A stretch of 64,000 bases of DNA from Perognathus longimembris pacificus (taxonomy: Eukaryota; Chordata; Mammalia; Rodentia; Heteromyidae), in contig NC_063161.1 of NCBI RefSeq assembly GCF_023159225.1, positions 3,087,690-3,151,689 of the forward strand. The letters run 5' to 3'. The notes beneath the pieces are model-generated. The model saw only the letters and a list, made by a program, of their open reading frames with translations. It did not search any database and had not been told where the DNA came from. The position numbers and the translations under genes are program-made. Shown here one piece after another: positions 10,509 to 22,859 of this stretch. Numbering within the stretch: the stretch's first letter is position 1; the number at the start of each line of letters is the position of its first letter.

Positions 10509-11439
10509 CGGGCTCTGGTGGGCTGTGGAGGTGGCGTGGCACTGGGCAGATCAAAGTGAAAAGCGGGTATGGTTCTCAGCCATGGAGGTCAAGCTCCCGG
10601 CCCGGCCCGGCGCTTAGTGGGGGCGCAGCAAGGTTCCTCCCGCGGAGCCGAGCGCGGTTTGCCGTGGGGGGGGGTGCGGGAGCTCGCTCTGGAGGGCAAG
10701 GCCCCCCCCCCCCGCTCTCGCTGAGCCCAGGCAGGGGCTTCTGCCACCCGGGCCCCCTACAGGCCCTGCGCGGGGCGGCCTTGCTCCCTCCCGGGCCGTG
10801 GACACTGGCCGCGGTGGCCCGTGTGGCCCCAGGCACGGCTCCCTCGGCTGGGCAGCCCCACGGGGGGGGGGGTCTGACTCTGGTGCTGGAACCCCAAGGT
10901 CACCACCCGCCAGGGGTCATGGCAGTGCCGCCCTCGGGCCTCAGGTCTCCCTGAGCTCGGCCCCGGGGGGGGGGGGGCTTGGGCCGGACGGGACGCGGCT
11001 GCGCGAGGCGGGGGGTGGAGGGGACTCTGAAGGCAGTGGTGGCGGGCGCCGGGTCCTCAGTGGGCCGGCCCGCGCAGCCAGGGGCCGTGGCGTCCCCGGG
11101 GGCCCCGGCTGGGTGGGGGCGTGGGGATCCCAGCCTCCCCCCCACGCCGGGGCCGGAGCCCGGGCACACCCACCCCAGGAATCCTGGGCAGGGCTGCACG
11201 CCCAGGAAGCGGGGCCAGAGGTCCCTGCCCCGTCGGGGCAGTCAGGCCGCCTTGTGGGGCTCTGCCCCCTCCCTCCCTCCCGCCGGCCCGCCCCAGGGGT
11301 CTTCGGCAGCAGCCCCTCCACACCCTGCAGCTAGCCACCCTTCTTCAGGGCCCCCCCCCACAACCAGAGCCCGTCCCCACGGGGCCAGACGTCATGGCCT
11401 CACCTCGACTCCCTAGAGAAGCTGGTGGGAATGCCCTCC

Positions 11440-11506
11440 CCTCCTCAAGTGGGGAAACTGAGGCTCGGGTGGGAGTCTGACTCTCCCTCCTTGCTCTTCC
11501 TACAGG
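11440..11506 (+). mobile_element. MIR fragment that has become a strong splice-acceptor mimic
   Basis: 'gtggggaaactgaggctcgg' and 'gtctgactctcc' are MIR-derived. The far end drifts into ccctccttgctcttcctacag, a textbook plus-strand 3' splice site just before about 11506. The next triplets read DTVKEKNSHPRASPSRK and then meet a stop at about 11583. MIR-derived exons are known in mammals, but a terminal exon here is unproven. Confidence 0.5.
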
Positions 11507-11842
11507 ACACAGTGAAGGAGAAAAACAGCCACCCAAGGGCTTCCCCTAGCAGAAAGAACCCCCCCTCCACCCGTGCCCCCGGATGATCCCGTAAACCTGC
11601 TCTGAAGACAGAGCCCCAGGCCTGGCCCCGGCAGCCGCCATTCCCGAGGCCTGGCGCCCGCCCCGCCTCCTCCAGCCCCGGCCCCGCCGGGCCCGGCACG
11701 CAGGTCACATGCGACCACACGTGGGCACACGGGGCGGCCGGGAGGCCCAGCCCGCTGGCAGCTCCTTGGAGGACGGCTGCTGGCAGCTGACCGGCCACAG
11801 CAGGGCTTCCGGGAGGGGGGGGGGAGCCAGTGCGCCCGGGCC

Positions 11843-11890
11843 CGCCCTCCCGGCCCTCCCCGCCCTCCCCGCCCTCCCCGCCCTCCCCGG
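11843..11890. repeat. (CCCTCCCCG)n 9-bp tandem repeat
   Basis: About five units of a 9-bp C-rich motif. The opposite strand has repeated GGGG/GGG runs and is a G-quadruplex candidate. Confidence 0.9.
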
Positions 11891-12139
11891 TCCCGTCCTG
11901 GGCCTGCCCGCCGCCGCCATTTCCTCTGCGGGCCTTGCTCCTGCCACCCGCCTGCAAATGGCCGGCCCAGGCGGCAGCTCGGGCCCGGCCCGGGGTCGTC
12001 CCGAGACAGGGTGCACCGGGGTGACGGCCCCCCCCACCTCGGCCCCCCACCGGCCCCACGCCGTGGAAAACCACAGGCTCCCCGGGAGAAGGGGGGCACC
12101 CAGCCAGGCCCGGGGCACTCCGGGCCCCTCGTCAGGGGG

Positions 12140-12530
12140 TCCACCTGTGCGGAAGGGGGTCCCAGGGGCCGGGCCTGGGCGAGGCGTGCCCCTGTGTGTG
12201 CGCGCACCGCTGTGCACGTGGCCCCACGCGTCCACGCTGACCACGGCCCCCGGGCCGCTGCCGGGACGAGCACGCACCAAACGCCCGCGCCACCGCGCCC
12301 GCGCCACGCTCATCGCGGCCGGAGAGCCAGACCCGCCGGGCTCCGCGGGAGGGGCCGGCGGGACCCGGACAGCAAAGGGGGCCCCGGGAAGCCGCGCGGC
12401 CTCCGGCCGTGAGGACGGGAAGCAAGCGGGAGGAAGGCCCCGCCCGGGGTGGGCGCCGAGGCCCGGCGACGAGGCCGGGAAGCGTGGCCGCCGCGCCGCC
12501 CGCGAAGAGAACTTCGTGCTTAGGTTTCGC
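12140..12530. promoter_or_regulatory. CpG island-like segment
   Basis: CpG is dense (gcgcgcaccgc, ccgcgccaccgcgcccgcgc, gccgcgccgcccgcg) and tandem repeats are absent, unlike the CpG-poor flanks. It ends in a lower-GC boundary near 12550. No start site or splice donor stands out. Confidence 0.45.
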
Positions 12531-12777
12531 TGGCCAACCCGCCAAGGGAGGGAAAGGTCAAGAGACTCAGCCTTGGTGGAGACCGCCGGGGGAGGGGGCC
12601 CGGCCGCCACCGGTCATCCTGGCTTCTCGGGGGGCCGAGGCCTGAGGGTCGCGGTTAGGGGGAGACCCCTCTGCCACACCTACGGCCGTGCGGGGGCCTT
12701 TGGAGCTGCGGCGAACACCCAGCAGCCAGTGGGAAAGGATGGAGCTATAACAATTCAGACCCAGGAGCCCCCGTCGG

Positions 12778-12778
<1 letters not shown>

Positions 12779-12809
<31 letters not shown>
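12779..12809. repeat. (CA)n microsatellite
   Basis: About fifteen CA units. Confidence 0.97.
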
Positions 12810-12811
<2 letters not shown>

Positions 12812-12829
12812 CTCCTTGACTCCTCTGAG

Positions 12830-13813
12830 TCACTAACATCTCCACCAACAGGTACAATCGCTCCACCGACAAGCAACAACAACGTGTTCCCACGAACCAG
12901 TAACGCACGCACAGGGGTGGCGTGAGGGGCGGCAGCTCCCAGAATCCTCTGCTGGGGACCCCGCTTGGGGGCCAGCGGTGCAGGAGCTCAGAACCCAAAT
13001 CTAGGTTTGGGGAAATGCAGGAGCAAATGCTGAGGAATGGGGGAGGGGGAGGGAATACAGGTTCGGAGCTAGTTACATCACACTATGTGCAAATGCTCCA
13101 GACACACAGTTATCATCGTTTGCAAATTACTGCGGCTGTAGAACTGCTCCGTCCTCCAGCGTGTCCAAGAAACGCCGTCCCTTGTGATCTGGGCGAGAGA
13201 ATTCTTTTTCAGGTTTACAGCTGCTCTGTGGTAGATTACCTGCTACTTTTTTTTTTTTTTAAGTTTGGATTTAAATGCACCTTGGAGACCATTTAAACTA
13301 TTTATCATCTGCTTCTCCCTAAAGGTCTCGAGACGATGGCACGTTAAGTCAACACAGAAACGGCGAGTGAGCGAGCTAGGGAAATGAGAAATTCCACACC
13401 CCACGAGAGGGCATCTAAGTCCCATGCTATCCTGTCCAGACCACAGAACAAGGCGGACGTCGGCCATCAAGGAGAACACGGAAGGCCCTCTGTCACGGGG
13501 CATCGGGAGTCCTCAGAGATGAAGATGGGGCTCTCAGGGAGAATGTAATGAAGGTGGTGTTGGTTGCTCTGTTGGATCTTGCGGGGGAGGGGAGGAGGAG
13601 GAAAAAAATATCACCCAACAGTTCCGTGTCTCTACACAAATACAACTTGCTTATTCTGCCCTCGGTTCTTCGGAACCGTCGCTGCCGCCGGCGACACGTG
13701 CTGCGTGTCCCCACGAGTTCCGGGCGGTCGTGAGGACAGACCGGCCCACCTGTCCCGCGAGAGCGTGTCCTGTCAGCCCCGAGTGGGCGTGGCTTAAAAC
13801 ACAACCCCACTGG

Positions 13814-13861
<48 letters not shown>

Positions 13862-15780
13862 CAACAACACAAAAAGACGCTGCCCGGAAGCACTGACAGC
13901 TTAGACTTTGCCCGATTCGAAATAACAAGGAAACGCCGGCACCTATGGCATTCTGCGGAGAGGAGGAGTCAAGTGTTGAACAGTTAAGAACGTCAGAGCA
14001 GCCCTTCGGTGAGCATGAACTCAGCAGCAGGGGAAAATGCAAACGTGAGGCGAAAATGCTCTCAGCTAAACTCATTTTTCTGCTATTTGTCCCTACCTTG
14101 TCCAAAAAGAAGGTGGATGAATGCTGGAGAAGTCTAACCACCTGTCATTCCGGAGTTTAAGGAGAAAGGTTTAGTCACCTACATCAACTACACACACACA
14201 CACAAAAAGTGGCACAAGCAGCTATTAAAAATGTACATCCTTTAAAAAATGCAGGATGTCCCTTTTTACCTTGCCCATCTCTATCTTCTTGACTCATTCG
14301 CCTTTAAAGTATATTACACTCTTCTTTTGTTTTCAATCCCTTACTTTTACTTTTCCACCCGTGTTTTATGGGATGCTTGCTCAACACTTGGTTGCGATAA
14401 TCCTCCGGCTCACACGAGTAGGATGTGGCTACCACGCTGACAAAAACGTTTTAATGATCTCTGCTGTGCACCTCTGTCTCTGCACCTTCCAGAACGCCCC
14501 CCCCCCGACCTAATCTAAGAACAAAAGCCGCCACCAATGCTCCTTGGGTGAGCCGAGCCCTGTTTGGCACGTGGTGGCCGTGCTGGTGGGCTGCTCCCAG
14601 CATACAGGGCCCCCGGGGCCCGCGGCCCTCTGGACCACACGCACAGAAAGGTGTGTGCCCTTGGGAGTGTTCCCCCTCGTGCCATTCGGAACTTTCTGCA
14701 CCTGATTTTCCTATCCCCACAAATCAAGACCCCCAACTACCCTCCAACACGGTACACCAAGGCCATGTTCCAGATGACTCCCGCCAGACTGCTAGAGGGT
14801 GGAGGGGAGCTTGGCACTAGGCTAGCAAAGCTCACCCCTCTTTTAATTTAAACAAAAACCAAGCAAACACCATCAACAAACCAGCAGTTCTGAATGGGTG
14901 AAGACCAGACTCGGGTAGTCAACAACGTCCGACCTCACTTACAGGCAGTAGTGGCTTGGGGGGGGGAGGTGGAGGACCCCCCCCCCCGGCCCAGCTGGCC
15001 TGACCCAGCTTCACAGGAGGAACCAGGACGGAGCCGGGGCTCCCTGAGTGGGTATCTAGCAGTGGAGGGGGCCCACAACTATTCCTTGCCCAGCCAGGCA
15101 CAGCACCGGGAGGTGAAAACCCCAAACTTCAAAGGAGTGCTTACAAGCAAAACACAAAACCACCTTCAACATTTCCCCTATTCTGAGCGGGGGGCGAGGG
15201 GGGGGGGAAGAAAACGAAAACTACAACAACAACAAAAAAGCAAGCAAGCTTCTTTTCATTCTCTTCTTAAAAACAAATAGCTAAAAGGAAAGGCAGAAAG
15301 AACGCCATCTCTAAACTGTGGGAGTAGCAGCCTCAGAGATGGGGGACAAACATAAAAGAGCCTCTGTTTCAGGGTGCCGGGCCCTCCCTCCGGGTGCCGC
15401 CCGGCCTGCGGCCCGTCTGCCGAGAGGAGCCCAGGACAAGTCTGCTGTTTTCCCTTTGCTATCACTGGTGCCGCCAAAGACAAACAAATAGAAAATAAAA
15501 TAGAATAAGGATGGGGACCTCCGCCCCCCCCAAAAACACGCAGTCCCCCCCTCAAAGCAAACACAAGAAAGCATGAAAGGGTGGCCGTGCCCACCCATGC
15601 CTCCCCCGACACACATTCGGATCATAATCAAACACGCAGCCACTGCAAAATAACAAGCCAGCGTTTTTATGACGATTTCTAAAGCCCTATTGCTTGGGAT
15701 CTTAAAAATAAATGGCTCGTGCCTCTTCCCCGTGGTTCTTGGCACTCGAGATGGGAATGGGGAGGGGGGGGTTGTTCTGA
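12830..15780. other. Lower-GC non-coding block, no repeat family recognised over most of it
   Basis: Base composition falls sharply compared with both sides. There is a T run near 13248, CA/CAA repeats at 13813-13872 and many short AT-rich patches. Stops are frequent in all frames, so no exon is evident. A strong minus-strand donor-like motif CCT|GTAAGTGAGG lies at 14943/14942. The block could hold 3' UTR or regulatory sequence. Confidence 0.4.
13813..13872. repeat. (CA)n followed by (CAA)n microsatellite
   Basis: About 24 CA units run into short CAA repeats. Confidence 0.97.
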
Positions 15781-15829
15781 AATGAAATCGCATTCGGGGT
15801 TTGGGGTAAGCAGCAGAGACGTCTCGGGC

Positions 15830-16640
15830 GCGGAGTACAAGATGGCAGGGCCCTGGGCGGGCGCGCCGGGAGCAGAGGGGAGAAAGAAGGCACCGACTCA
15901 CCCGAGGGCTGGAGGGCAGAGGGCTCCTCCGGAAAACGCCAGGAAGGGCCAACGGTGCCCCCGTCCCCCGGGCAGGGCCGGCGGGCGCACCCCACTGGCC
16001 GGCAAGCTGCTCCCGGCGCCGGGCTCGCAGGCCGCCCATCCTCCGTCGGCTCCCCGCCGCAGCCCGGGCCACGGCCACCCCGGCCCTGGGAGGCAGCACT
16101 GGCAGGAGCGAGGGGCGCAGAGGGAAGGCCCCGCCACCGGCCGGCCGGGGGACGAGGAAAATGCTACTTTTGTCTCCTGCTCTCCTCTGGCACCGGCTGC
16201 CCGGGGGGGGGGGGGGGGGAGGGGGGGAGTGAGGGGGGGGCAGGGCGGCCGCGGCGGCTCGGCCCCGCCCACTGGGAATTTTTGAAAGATGCTCGTGGGT
16301 GCTGGGAGGATGGCAGACGTGGCAGAGGCGGGCGGCGGGGGCCCCCCAAACCCACCCACCACCAAGAAAGGCGGGGGCCGGCCAAGGGGGGAGTAGGAAG
16401 AGGACGCCCAGCAGCCTGGCCGCTCAGCCCGAGAGGCAGGGCCCGGCACCGGCCAGCCCTGTGGACGGGCGGCGTGGCCCGGGCGCCATGCTGCCACCGC
16501 CGGCCGGGCCGGGCCGGGCGTCCAGGCGGCCTGGCTCCCTCCTCCCCGGGATAGAGGCCGCATTGTTCCCACACCGGGCTCTGCGGAGGGGCAGGCAGCG
16601 GCCAGCACCCGGCCGTTTCCCTCGGCAGGGAGGCCCGGCC
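15830..16640 (-). promoter_or_regulatory. CpG-rich block with a minus-strand donor
   Basis: CpG is moderately dense (ggcgggcgcgccggg near 15855, gccgcggcggctcgg near 16247). A near-consensus minus-strand donor CTCGG|GTGAGTC lies at 15902/15901. A G tract at 16202-16240 interrupts it. It could be an alternative first exon; no start codon context supports coding. Confidence 0.35.
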
Positions 16641-16734
16641 TCACCCCAGCGCCTCCCCAGCCGGGACCCTGGGGGTGGGGGGGGGACTCCTTCTAAACAC
16701 CCGGGACCACGGGTTCGAATCCAGCCTTGTGCCC

Positions 16735-16802
16735 GCCCCACTGGCCACTCCCTGTGGGTGAACCATTCAACCTCTCCCAGCCTCAGTTTCCCTGTCCACA
16801 TT
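16735..16802 (-). mobile_element. MIR fragment
   Basis: 'attcaacctctcccagcctc' followed by agtttccctgtccac is a clear reverse-oriented MIR core. Confidence 0.75.
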
Positions 16803-18340
16803 AAGCCCAGGGGCTGACAACGCCTACCACCGGGCTGCTCCGATGCAGAACGTCGACACGCGACGGGCACCGGGCCTGGCACCCGGTGGGTGCTCTGCTG
16901 GCTCCTGGCGGCCACCGGGGCGGGCAGACGCCGACCAGGAAGAGAAGGCCAAGGGCCCCGCGAACCTTTCCCCCCGTGGCCTCGGCGTCCACACGCTGTG
17001 CGGTGGCCCCGTGACCCGGCTCTGCCCGGTGGGTGGAGGGCTCGGGGGGACGCTCGCGGAGACGCACCCCATTCTCCAAGCACGTAGGCCGGGTCTGCTG
17101 GGCCGCCCTGCCAGCCCCATCTCCCCTTCAGCCCTTTTCCTCGCAGACACCTGGCCATGGGGCCGGCCCGGCGCTGAAGGCTTCGGGTGTGCGTGACGAT
17201 TGCCCAGGCCGCCTTTCCTTCGGAGGTTCGAGGCCTGGACTCCACACCTTGACATCTGGGGCAGAGCGGGGGGCCTTTCTGTCCGTCGGAAGTCAGCGCA
17301 CGGAGCCGAGGGGCGGCGGAACCCGCCTCAGCCTCGTGGGACGGGAGCTGACGACGGGATTGTTTTTATTTTAATATCGCCTTCTGCCTGTTCATACCGT
17401 CATGCCGAAAGGCGGGGTGGGGGGGGGGAGGTGGCAGGGGGCGGCAGAGCCGGGGAGCCGGGGGGCGGGGGGGGGGGGAGCTGCCCGGGAGGAGCCTCTG
17501 GTCTCCAGCTCTGGTCTCACGCACGCGGCCACGTGACCGCCCGCCAGCTGACGCCAGAGACAAAGCAGGTAGGATTCCGATGCCATGTGCTCGACCAGGA
17601 TTGCTGGGAATGCGTGCCAGCAACAGCTTGGCATGGCTGCCAAGAGCCAGGCCCCAGGAGGAGAACAGTTCTCCGTGCTCTACGCAGCCGGGCCCGCCAC
17701 GATGCCCGGGTGGACGTTCCAGGTCCCACCGAGGCGCGCGGGAGGAGGCAGGGCCGCAGCGGGGGGTGCCCGGCCCCCCTCCATGTTGCCTGAACTACAA
17801 GTGGCCGCTATTGTGGCCCGCTGGCTGCCTAGGAGGGCCAAGAAGGCCTTACTGGCTGTCAAGGGCTGAGGACCAGGGTGCGGGGGGACGGGCCGCGGGC
17901 TCTTCTAGGGTGCCGCCGGGCCTGGCCGTCTCTCTATGGAACGCACCGGAGTCGGCTCTCCCTGTGCGGGAATGGGGACGGGCAGCGGGCAGCGCGGCCC
18001 TGAGGGGCTCACGGACCCCTCCGGCCTAGAACCCCCGGCCGGTCTGGACTCCTCCAAAGCGTCCTCTCGCTGACTTGGCAAAATCAAAGTCCCAGCATCC
18101 CCATTTGTTCACATTTAAAGTGCAATTGTAAACACCCGGTGTGAATGTAAACATCTCCCTTAAACACCTCAAGGGGGGATCTTACATTCATGAGCCCCCC
18201 GATCACGAGGCAAGGATTTCAGCTGCGTCTTGCTCCCGCCACCTGAGGAAGGCCGGCTCCTGGGGTGGGGGGCGGGGGAAGCCCAGCCTCCCCGTGAGAC
18301 GGCCGGGGCAACCAGGACGGCTTTCATCTTGAAGGAGAAG
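16803..18340. other. Mixed unique DNA, no gene recognised
   Basis: GC-rich to about 17540 with G runs at 17410-17480, then closer to average composition. A patch at 18080-18180 combines octamer-free AT-rich words (tttaaagtgcaattgtaaac, gtgaatgtaaacatctccct) with two TGTAAAC forkhead-type words. I see no exon. Confidence 0.35.
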
Positions 18341-18343
18341 ATA

Positions 18344-18364
18344 GTCTTTTTTTTTTTTTTTTTT
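18344..18364. repeat. Poly-T tract
   Basis: About twenty T residues, followed by a short AT-rich stretch. Confidence 0.95.
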
Positions 18365-18577
18365 CATGTATTCTTGGCCTTTTTGCCCTTCGTTTTTACT
18401 TCACACAGTTGGTGCACACCCCAACTGCGAGTCACAATCCACTCCCTGAAGCACACGCACGTCCCTGCTCCAAGCCTCGCCCAGCACCCGGCCGAACAGC
18501 GCAGCCCACCCCACACGTGCACACAGGTGTGCCCGGGGCACAGGCGAGGCGAGCTTCCGGGCCCCACGTTCCCGCCA

Positions 18578-18598
18578 GCTGCTGCTGCTGCTGCTGCG
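18578..18598. repeat. (GCT)n trinucleotide repeat
   Basis: About six to seven GCT units next to the SINE that starts near 18605. Confidence 0.95.
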
Positions 18599-18604
18599 TG
18601 CGCA

Positions 18605-18822
18605 GCGACAGCCCCGGGATTTGAACTCAGAGCCAGAATGCTATTCCGGAACTTGTTTCCCTCAAGGCTAGCGCTCGACTAGCTCTAGCTCTGCGTCTGC
18701 ATCTTAACTAGTGAGGTGGAAATGAGATGCCTCACAGACTCCCGGCGGGGATGGCTTCCACGCGTGACCCTCAGATCTCAACCGCCCGAGTAGTTAGGAT
18801 GGGTGGCGCCCAGCTAAAAATG
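18605..18822 (-). mobile_element. Geomyoid dimeric SINE, reverse orientation
   Basis: Blocks gggatttgaactcagagcca, 'cctcaaggctagcgctcgac', 'gagatgcctcacagactccc', 'gaccctcagatctcaaccgc' and 'cgagtagttagg' follow the family order with moderate divergence. It is the last family copy before a 20-kb gap. Confidence 0.8.
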
Positions 18823-18829
18823 GCTACCT

Positions 18830-21800
18830 TTCATGTGTCGGTTTCCCTCCCCTGCCTGCGGCCTCCGCTTCTCCTGCCCCGTTATCACGGGGTTCCGTTC
18901 TTTCCCGTGGTTTCCGCTTCACCAGCCTCAGAGGCTGCCTGGGGGCTCCCCACCGGGACCCACTTGAGGTCTTCACGACGTGACCCCGATACTGGCACGT
19001 CCCAGGGCACGCAGGATACGTCCTGGCAACCCCGGTGCCTCTCACGTCCCCAGGGTGAGCCTGAGCAACCGGCCCGGCTCTCGGGCACCCCGCAGCCAGG
19101 CAGGGCTCCCGCGCGGAGACGGGGGCGTAGGCCTCGGGGGGAAATCTGGTTCCCTCTATGAATTCAGGAACCCTTCGCCTCACGGTCACGCCGGGCTGTG
19201 CCGCCCGGAGCTCATCGGAGGCCCTGCGTAGGGAGCGGTTCTCCCACCCCGGCCGGTTTCCCTACCACTCCCAAGTTCCACGGCGAGCAGGATTTGGGCA
19301 GGGGTAGGGGACCCTGGGAAATGGCCTGGATCGCCCGGAGAAGGTCCGGTGGCCCTCCGGCTCATCCTGCCTGCTTCTCTCTTCCATTCTGCAAGCTGCC
19401 CAGCAGACAAAGGCTGGCCAGGTCTACCCTGAAGGGGACTCCTCCAGCCCATCGCCCGAAGCCCGGCCACCCTCCCAGGAGTCGCCAACATGCCCCTGTG
19501 GACTTAAGACAAAAAACCACAGAAGAAGGAGAATACAGTTCAAACTCTACTCAACAAAACAAGCGGGATGAGCCCACCGAAATTCCCCAGGACGAACACG
19601 CCGGAGACCTTGACTTCCCTCTTCGTTTTATGTTGCCTGTAAATCCTCATCCCTGACTCTGAGACCAGTGCCTGTGAGGACCCAGGTGCCCGGGCTCCAG
19701 GGGCCGCCCCAACTCTTGGAACAAACAGTTTGCCCCGCTGTAAAAGACCCATTGTCTCTGCTCGGAGACAATTGTTGCTTTTTCTCCCCGGTCAGCTGAC
19801 CACATGGGAACACACGGCAGGTGCTGTGTGGGCCTTCTTATTCCAACAAGGTGCTGCGAGGAAGGGCAACCTTTCTGGGTCTTCCCGAATGATCAGCTAG
19901 GCACAAACGCTCTCCAGAGCAAGCCATGCGGTCGGCACCCAGAGCCGAGAGGAGACCCACTGGGCGGGAGCACTGCTCCTCCACCCGACGGCCGCCGCAC
20001 TGCCGACGAGGGCGCCGCCAGCTGCTCTGCTCGCCCTGGACTTCTCTAGGCAGCGACAGTCAGACCCAGGGCCGGCACCCAGCTATGTCCCTCAAATGCC
20101 ACTTTCTGATTGCCACCCCCCCCATCCTACCTGGGAAGGGACACCTCCCCCGTCAGCATCCGGCTCCCCAAGGGGCCTTGCACTCATCTCCTAGAGCCCC
20201 GGCCAGGTACAGGCTGCACCCACGTTCAGAGCAAGCCCCTCGGGCCAGCCGAGCGCCGGCTCTGCAAGTCCCTGCCCGTCCCCAGGCATCTGCTAACCAC
20301 CTGCGGGGCAGGGGATCCACTTCTTTGGGGGGGAAACCAGGATTGCTGTGACTTAGAATATCACATAGCAGGGCGTCTACACTCACCCCGGATACGTGTG
20401 TAGACACTGTGTATATGCATACATGAGGTAATAAGCCATGCCAAGTGATCACACTAATCTCAGAGACGGTTGCTTACAACAGCGACAAGGGCAGAAGCCA
20501 TTTGGTGCCCCTGGATGCTGCGTCGGGAACTGTACTGAAAGAATGTCGTCCGGGTCCTCTGGCTCGGTCAGCTGCATTGTTCCTGCTCTAGGGCGCGGGG
20601 TACAGACGCCAGGAGGTGACGCGACTCTGACCACACAGTGAGCGGGAGGCCAGGACAGGTTGGAAGCGGGGGTGCCCCCGCCCCATGCCCTGACAAGAGG
20701 ATTTCTGCGAGAGTTTTGGTCCTTTTTCCCAAACGTGCAAACACAGCCTCAGAAACCGAGCATAACAACAGACCAATCAGGCATGGTGGTGATCTTCCTG
20801 CCTGGCTTGGGAGCCCCCCCCCCCCGCCCCCCATTTCCTGAGCGCTGCCCCTCGCTGTCTCTGGACAGCAGAGGAGCATCTGCCAAGCAGGGTCCCATAA
20901 GGACAAGCAGAGCCCTCCCCTCCCTCCCCCCCCCCCCGCCCCCGGGGCCTCCCTCCTGCCTCCCAGTCAGATCTTGTCCACGCTGGGCTGGACCAGGCCC
21001 CAGCGCCTGGGCGAAAATCTCCCCACGGTCCCTGGCAAGGAAGCTGGCAACTGTTCACACGGCACCGTGGAGAGCACCAACCAGCGGGCGTCCTGCCCGC
21101 ACACTGCCTCCCCCTGAGCCCGGCCCGCCCCGCCGGCACCCTGGGAATCTGTCCCCTGGGAGGGAGAGGAGCACGGCGAGGCCGAGATTAGGACTAGAAA
21201 TTCTGAAGCCCGTGCTCCCATCCCTCGGTGTGGTCCATCGGGGCTCACACCGTTCTTTTTCTTTGCTAAACTGAGCAGCGAGAAAGCACAGACAAGCCAC
21301 CAGTTTCGCTTTCAAGGCCTCCTCTTGCCTGGAAAAATATATATATTTTTAAAAAAAAAAAAAAAAAGAAAGCAGCAGCAGCAGCAGCAGCAGCCAAGAT
21401 ACGATTCCAGCACATCTGGCCTGAGCACGTCCGCGACGGCATCTCACCTCGCCCCCCCCCGTGTGTGCCAGGGCTCGCTCGCGCTGAGGGTGCTGGAGGC
21501 GGCCAGCAGCCCCCGCGTGAGGCCCCGAGGCCGTCTCCCCGAGTCTCCCCGAGTCTGCAGCCCTTCCCGCTCGCCGGGGCTCGGGCATGCTGGCCTGGAG
21601 AGGGGCGTCCACGGGCCCCTGTGTTGGGGAGGGGTGTGGTAATCCACAGCCCTGGCGGGACACCACCCACTTCCCATCACGGAGCACCGTCTTCTGTGGA
21701 CCCGGGGTGGGGAGGGGGGAGGGGGGGAACGTCTCCGGTGTTCTGCAGGCGAGGCCGCCAGGCAACTCGAGCTTCTTCTAATGACTAACCTCGTCGCCGC

Positions 21801-22780
21801 CAACGCCGTGCCAAGTGGCAGCTCCGGGCTGGAGCGGCGCCGCCTTCGGCAGCTGTGCCTCTGCGTTCTGACCCCGCGTGGCGCGTCTGCTGGCTGCTTC
21901 GGGTAGAGTCACAAATAAAAGAGCTCAAAACGGGGAGCAGGAGGGACAGGGGGAGAGCGGGCTGAACCCCGAAACCAACGCTCAGCCCGAGGCACTCCGG
22001 GAAGGTGGCCTTGGGGCTCCACGTTCCTCCCCGGGGCCCAGGGGGTGCGCTGGCCTGCGTTACTCAGGCCTTGGCCACGGTTCCGGAAACCAGGCCTCAA
22101 GTGCCGGCTCACGGCTGCGGGGTGTCCACGTGGTTTTGTGGTGGGAGCCCCGGTTCTTCACACCACATCAACCGGGTAGGGAGAGGCAGGGACGGGGCAG
22201 GGGCGGTACAACTTCATGCCCACCGCCAGGGCTCAGGCTCCGCACAGGCGCCGTGCACTGCGAAATCCGGGATCACCAGAGCCGCCCAGCTAAAATAAAG
22301 GGGGGCGCCGCCGGCCGGTGGGGACCGCCTCGGCTTCTGAAGCCCAACTTGGGAAAAATTAATTTCAGCGTTCCCCGAAAGCCCCATCACTACTGCAAAG
22401 AAGCATTCCTTCGCCCCTCTCTGACTCCCACAAACTCCCCGGGGGGCACCGGCCAAGCCTGTGTGCGAGCCACCTAGAAGGAGGCATTTATTACAAAAAG
22501 TTACATGAGTTGTCTTTTTTTTTTTTTTTTTCCAAGTGCCACCATAAACAACAGCTTCCTGGCGGGGACTTTTCACTCCACCCGGACTGCAGCCAGGATC
22601 AAGGGTGGGCCCTGAAATCAGCTCTCCGAACATGACCACGAGGGTCGGGGAGGATGGAGGGTTTAGGGAATAAATAAAAGAGTTTCTCCCCCCCCCCCCA
22701 GGAAAGCACCATGGTTCCAAGTAACATTCCCCAACAACCCCCCCCCCCACACACACAGATGTTTGCTCTTCTCTTCCCAT
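18830..22780. other. Unique DNA at the left edge of the SINE-free domain, no gene recognised
   Basis: Composition is moderate with C runs at 20816-20827, 20928-20938 and 21453. Poly-A/GCA repeats lie at 21345-21394 and poly-T at 22516-22531. A minus-strand AATAAA (22484-22489) sits in gtaataaatgcctcc, and a plus-strand acceptor-like tract (cttcccattgtttcag) ends at 22788. No open frame shows a recognised domain. Confidence 0.4.
21345..21394. repeat. Poly-A plus (GCA)n repeat
   Basis: An AT run leads into about sixteen A residues, then about seven GCA units. Confidence 0.95.
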
Positions 22781-22859
22781 TGTTTCAGAGGACGGCAATT
22801 GCTTAATTCATGTGTGCCACGAAATCCTGGCCGGCGAGCAGCTGGCACACCTGAGCCCA

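Larger units (their letters stand above)
9640..11440. other. GC-rich DNA with scattered G/C runs, no gene recognised
   Basis: It holds a moderate CpG-rich piece (about 10040-10340), a MIR piece (10370-10425), a (GGCACC)n tract and C/G homopolymers near 10423-10439, 10688 and 10965. Long open frames on both strands have no recognisable domain. Confidence 0.5.
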
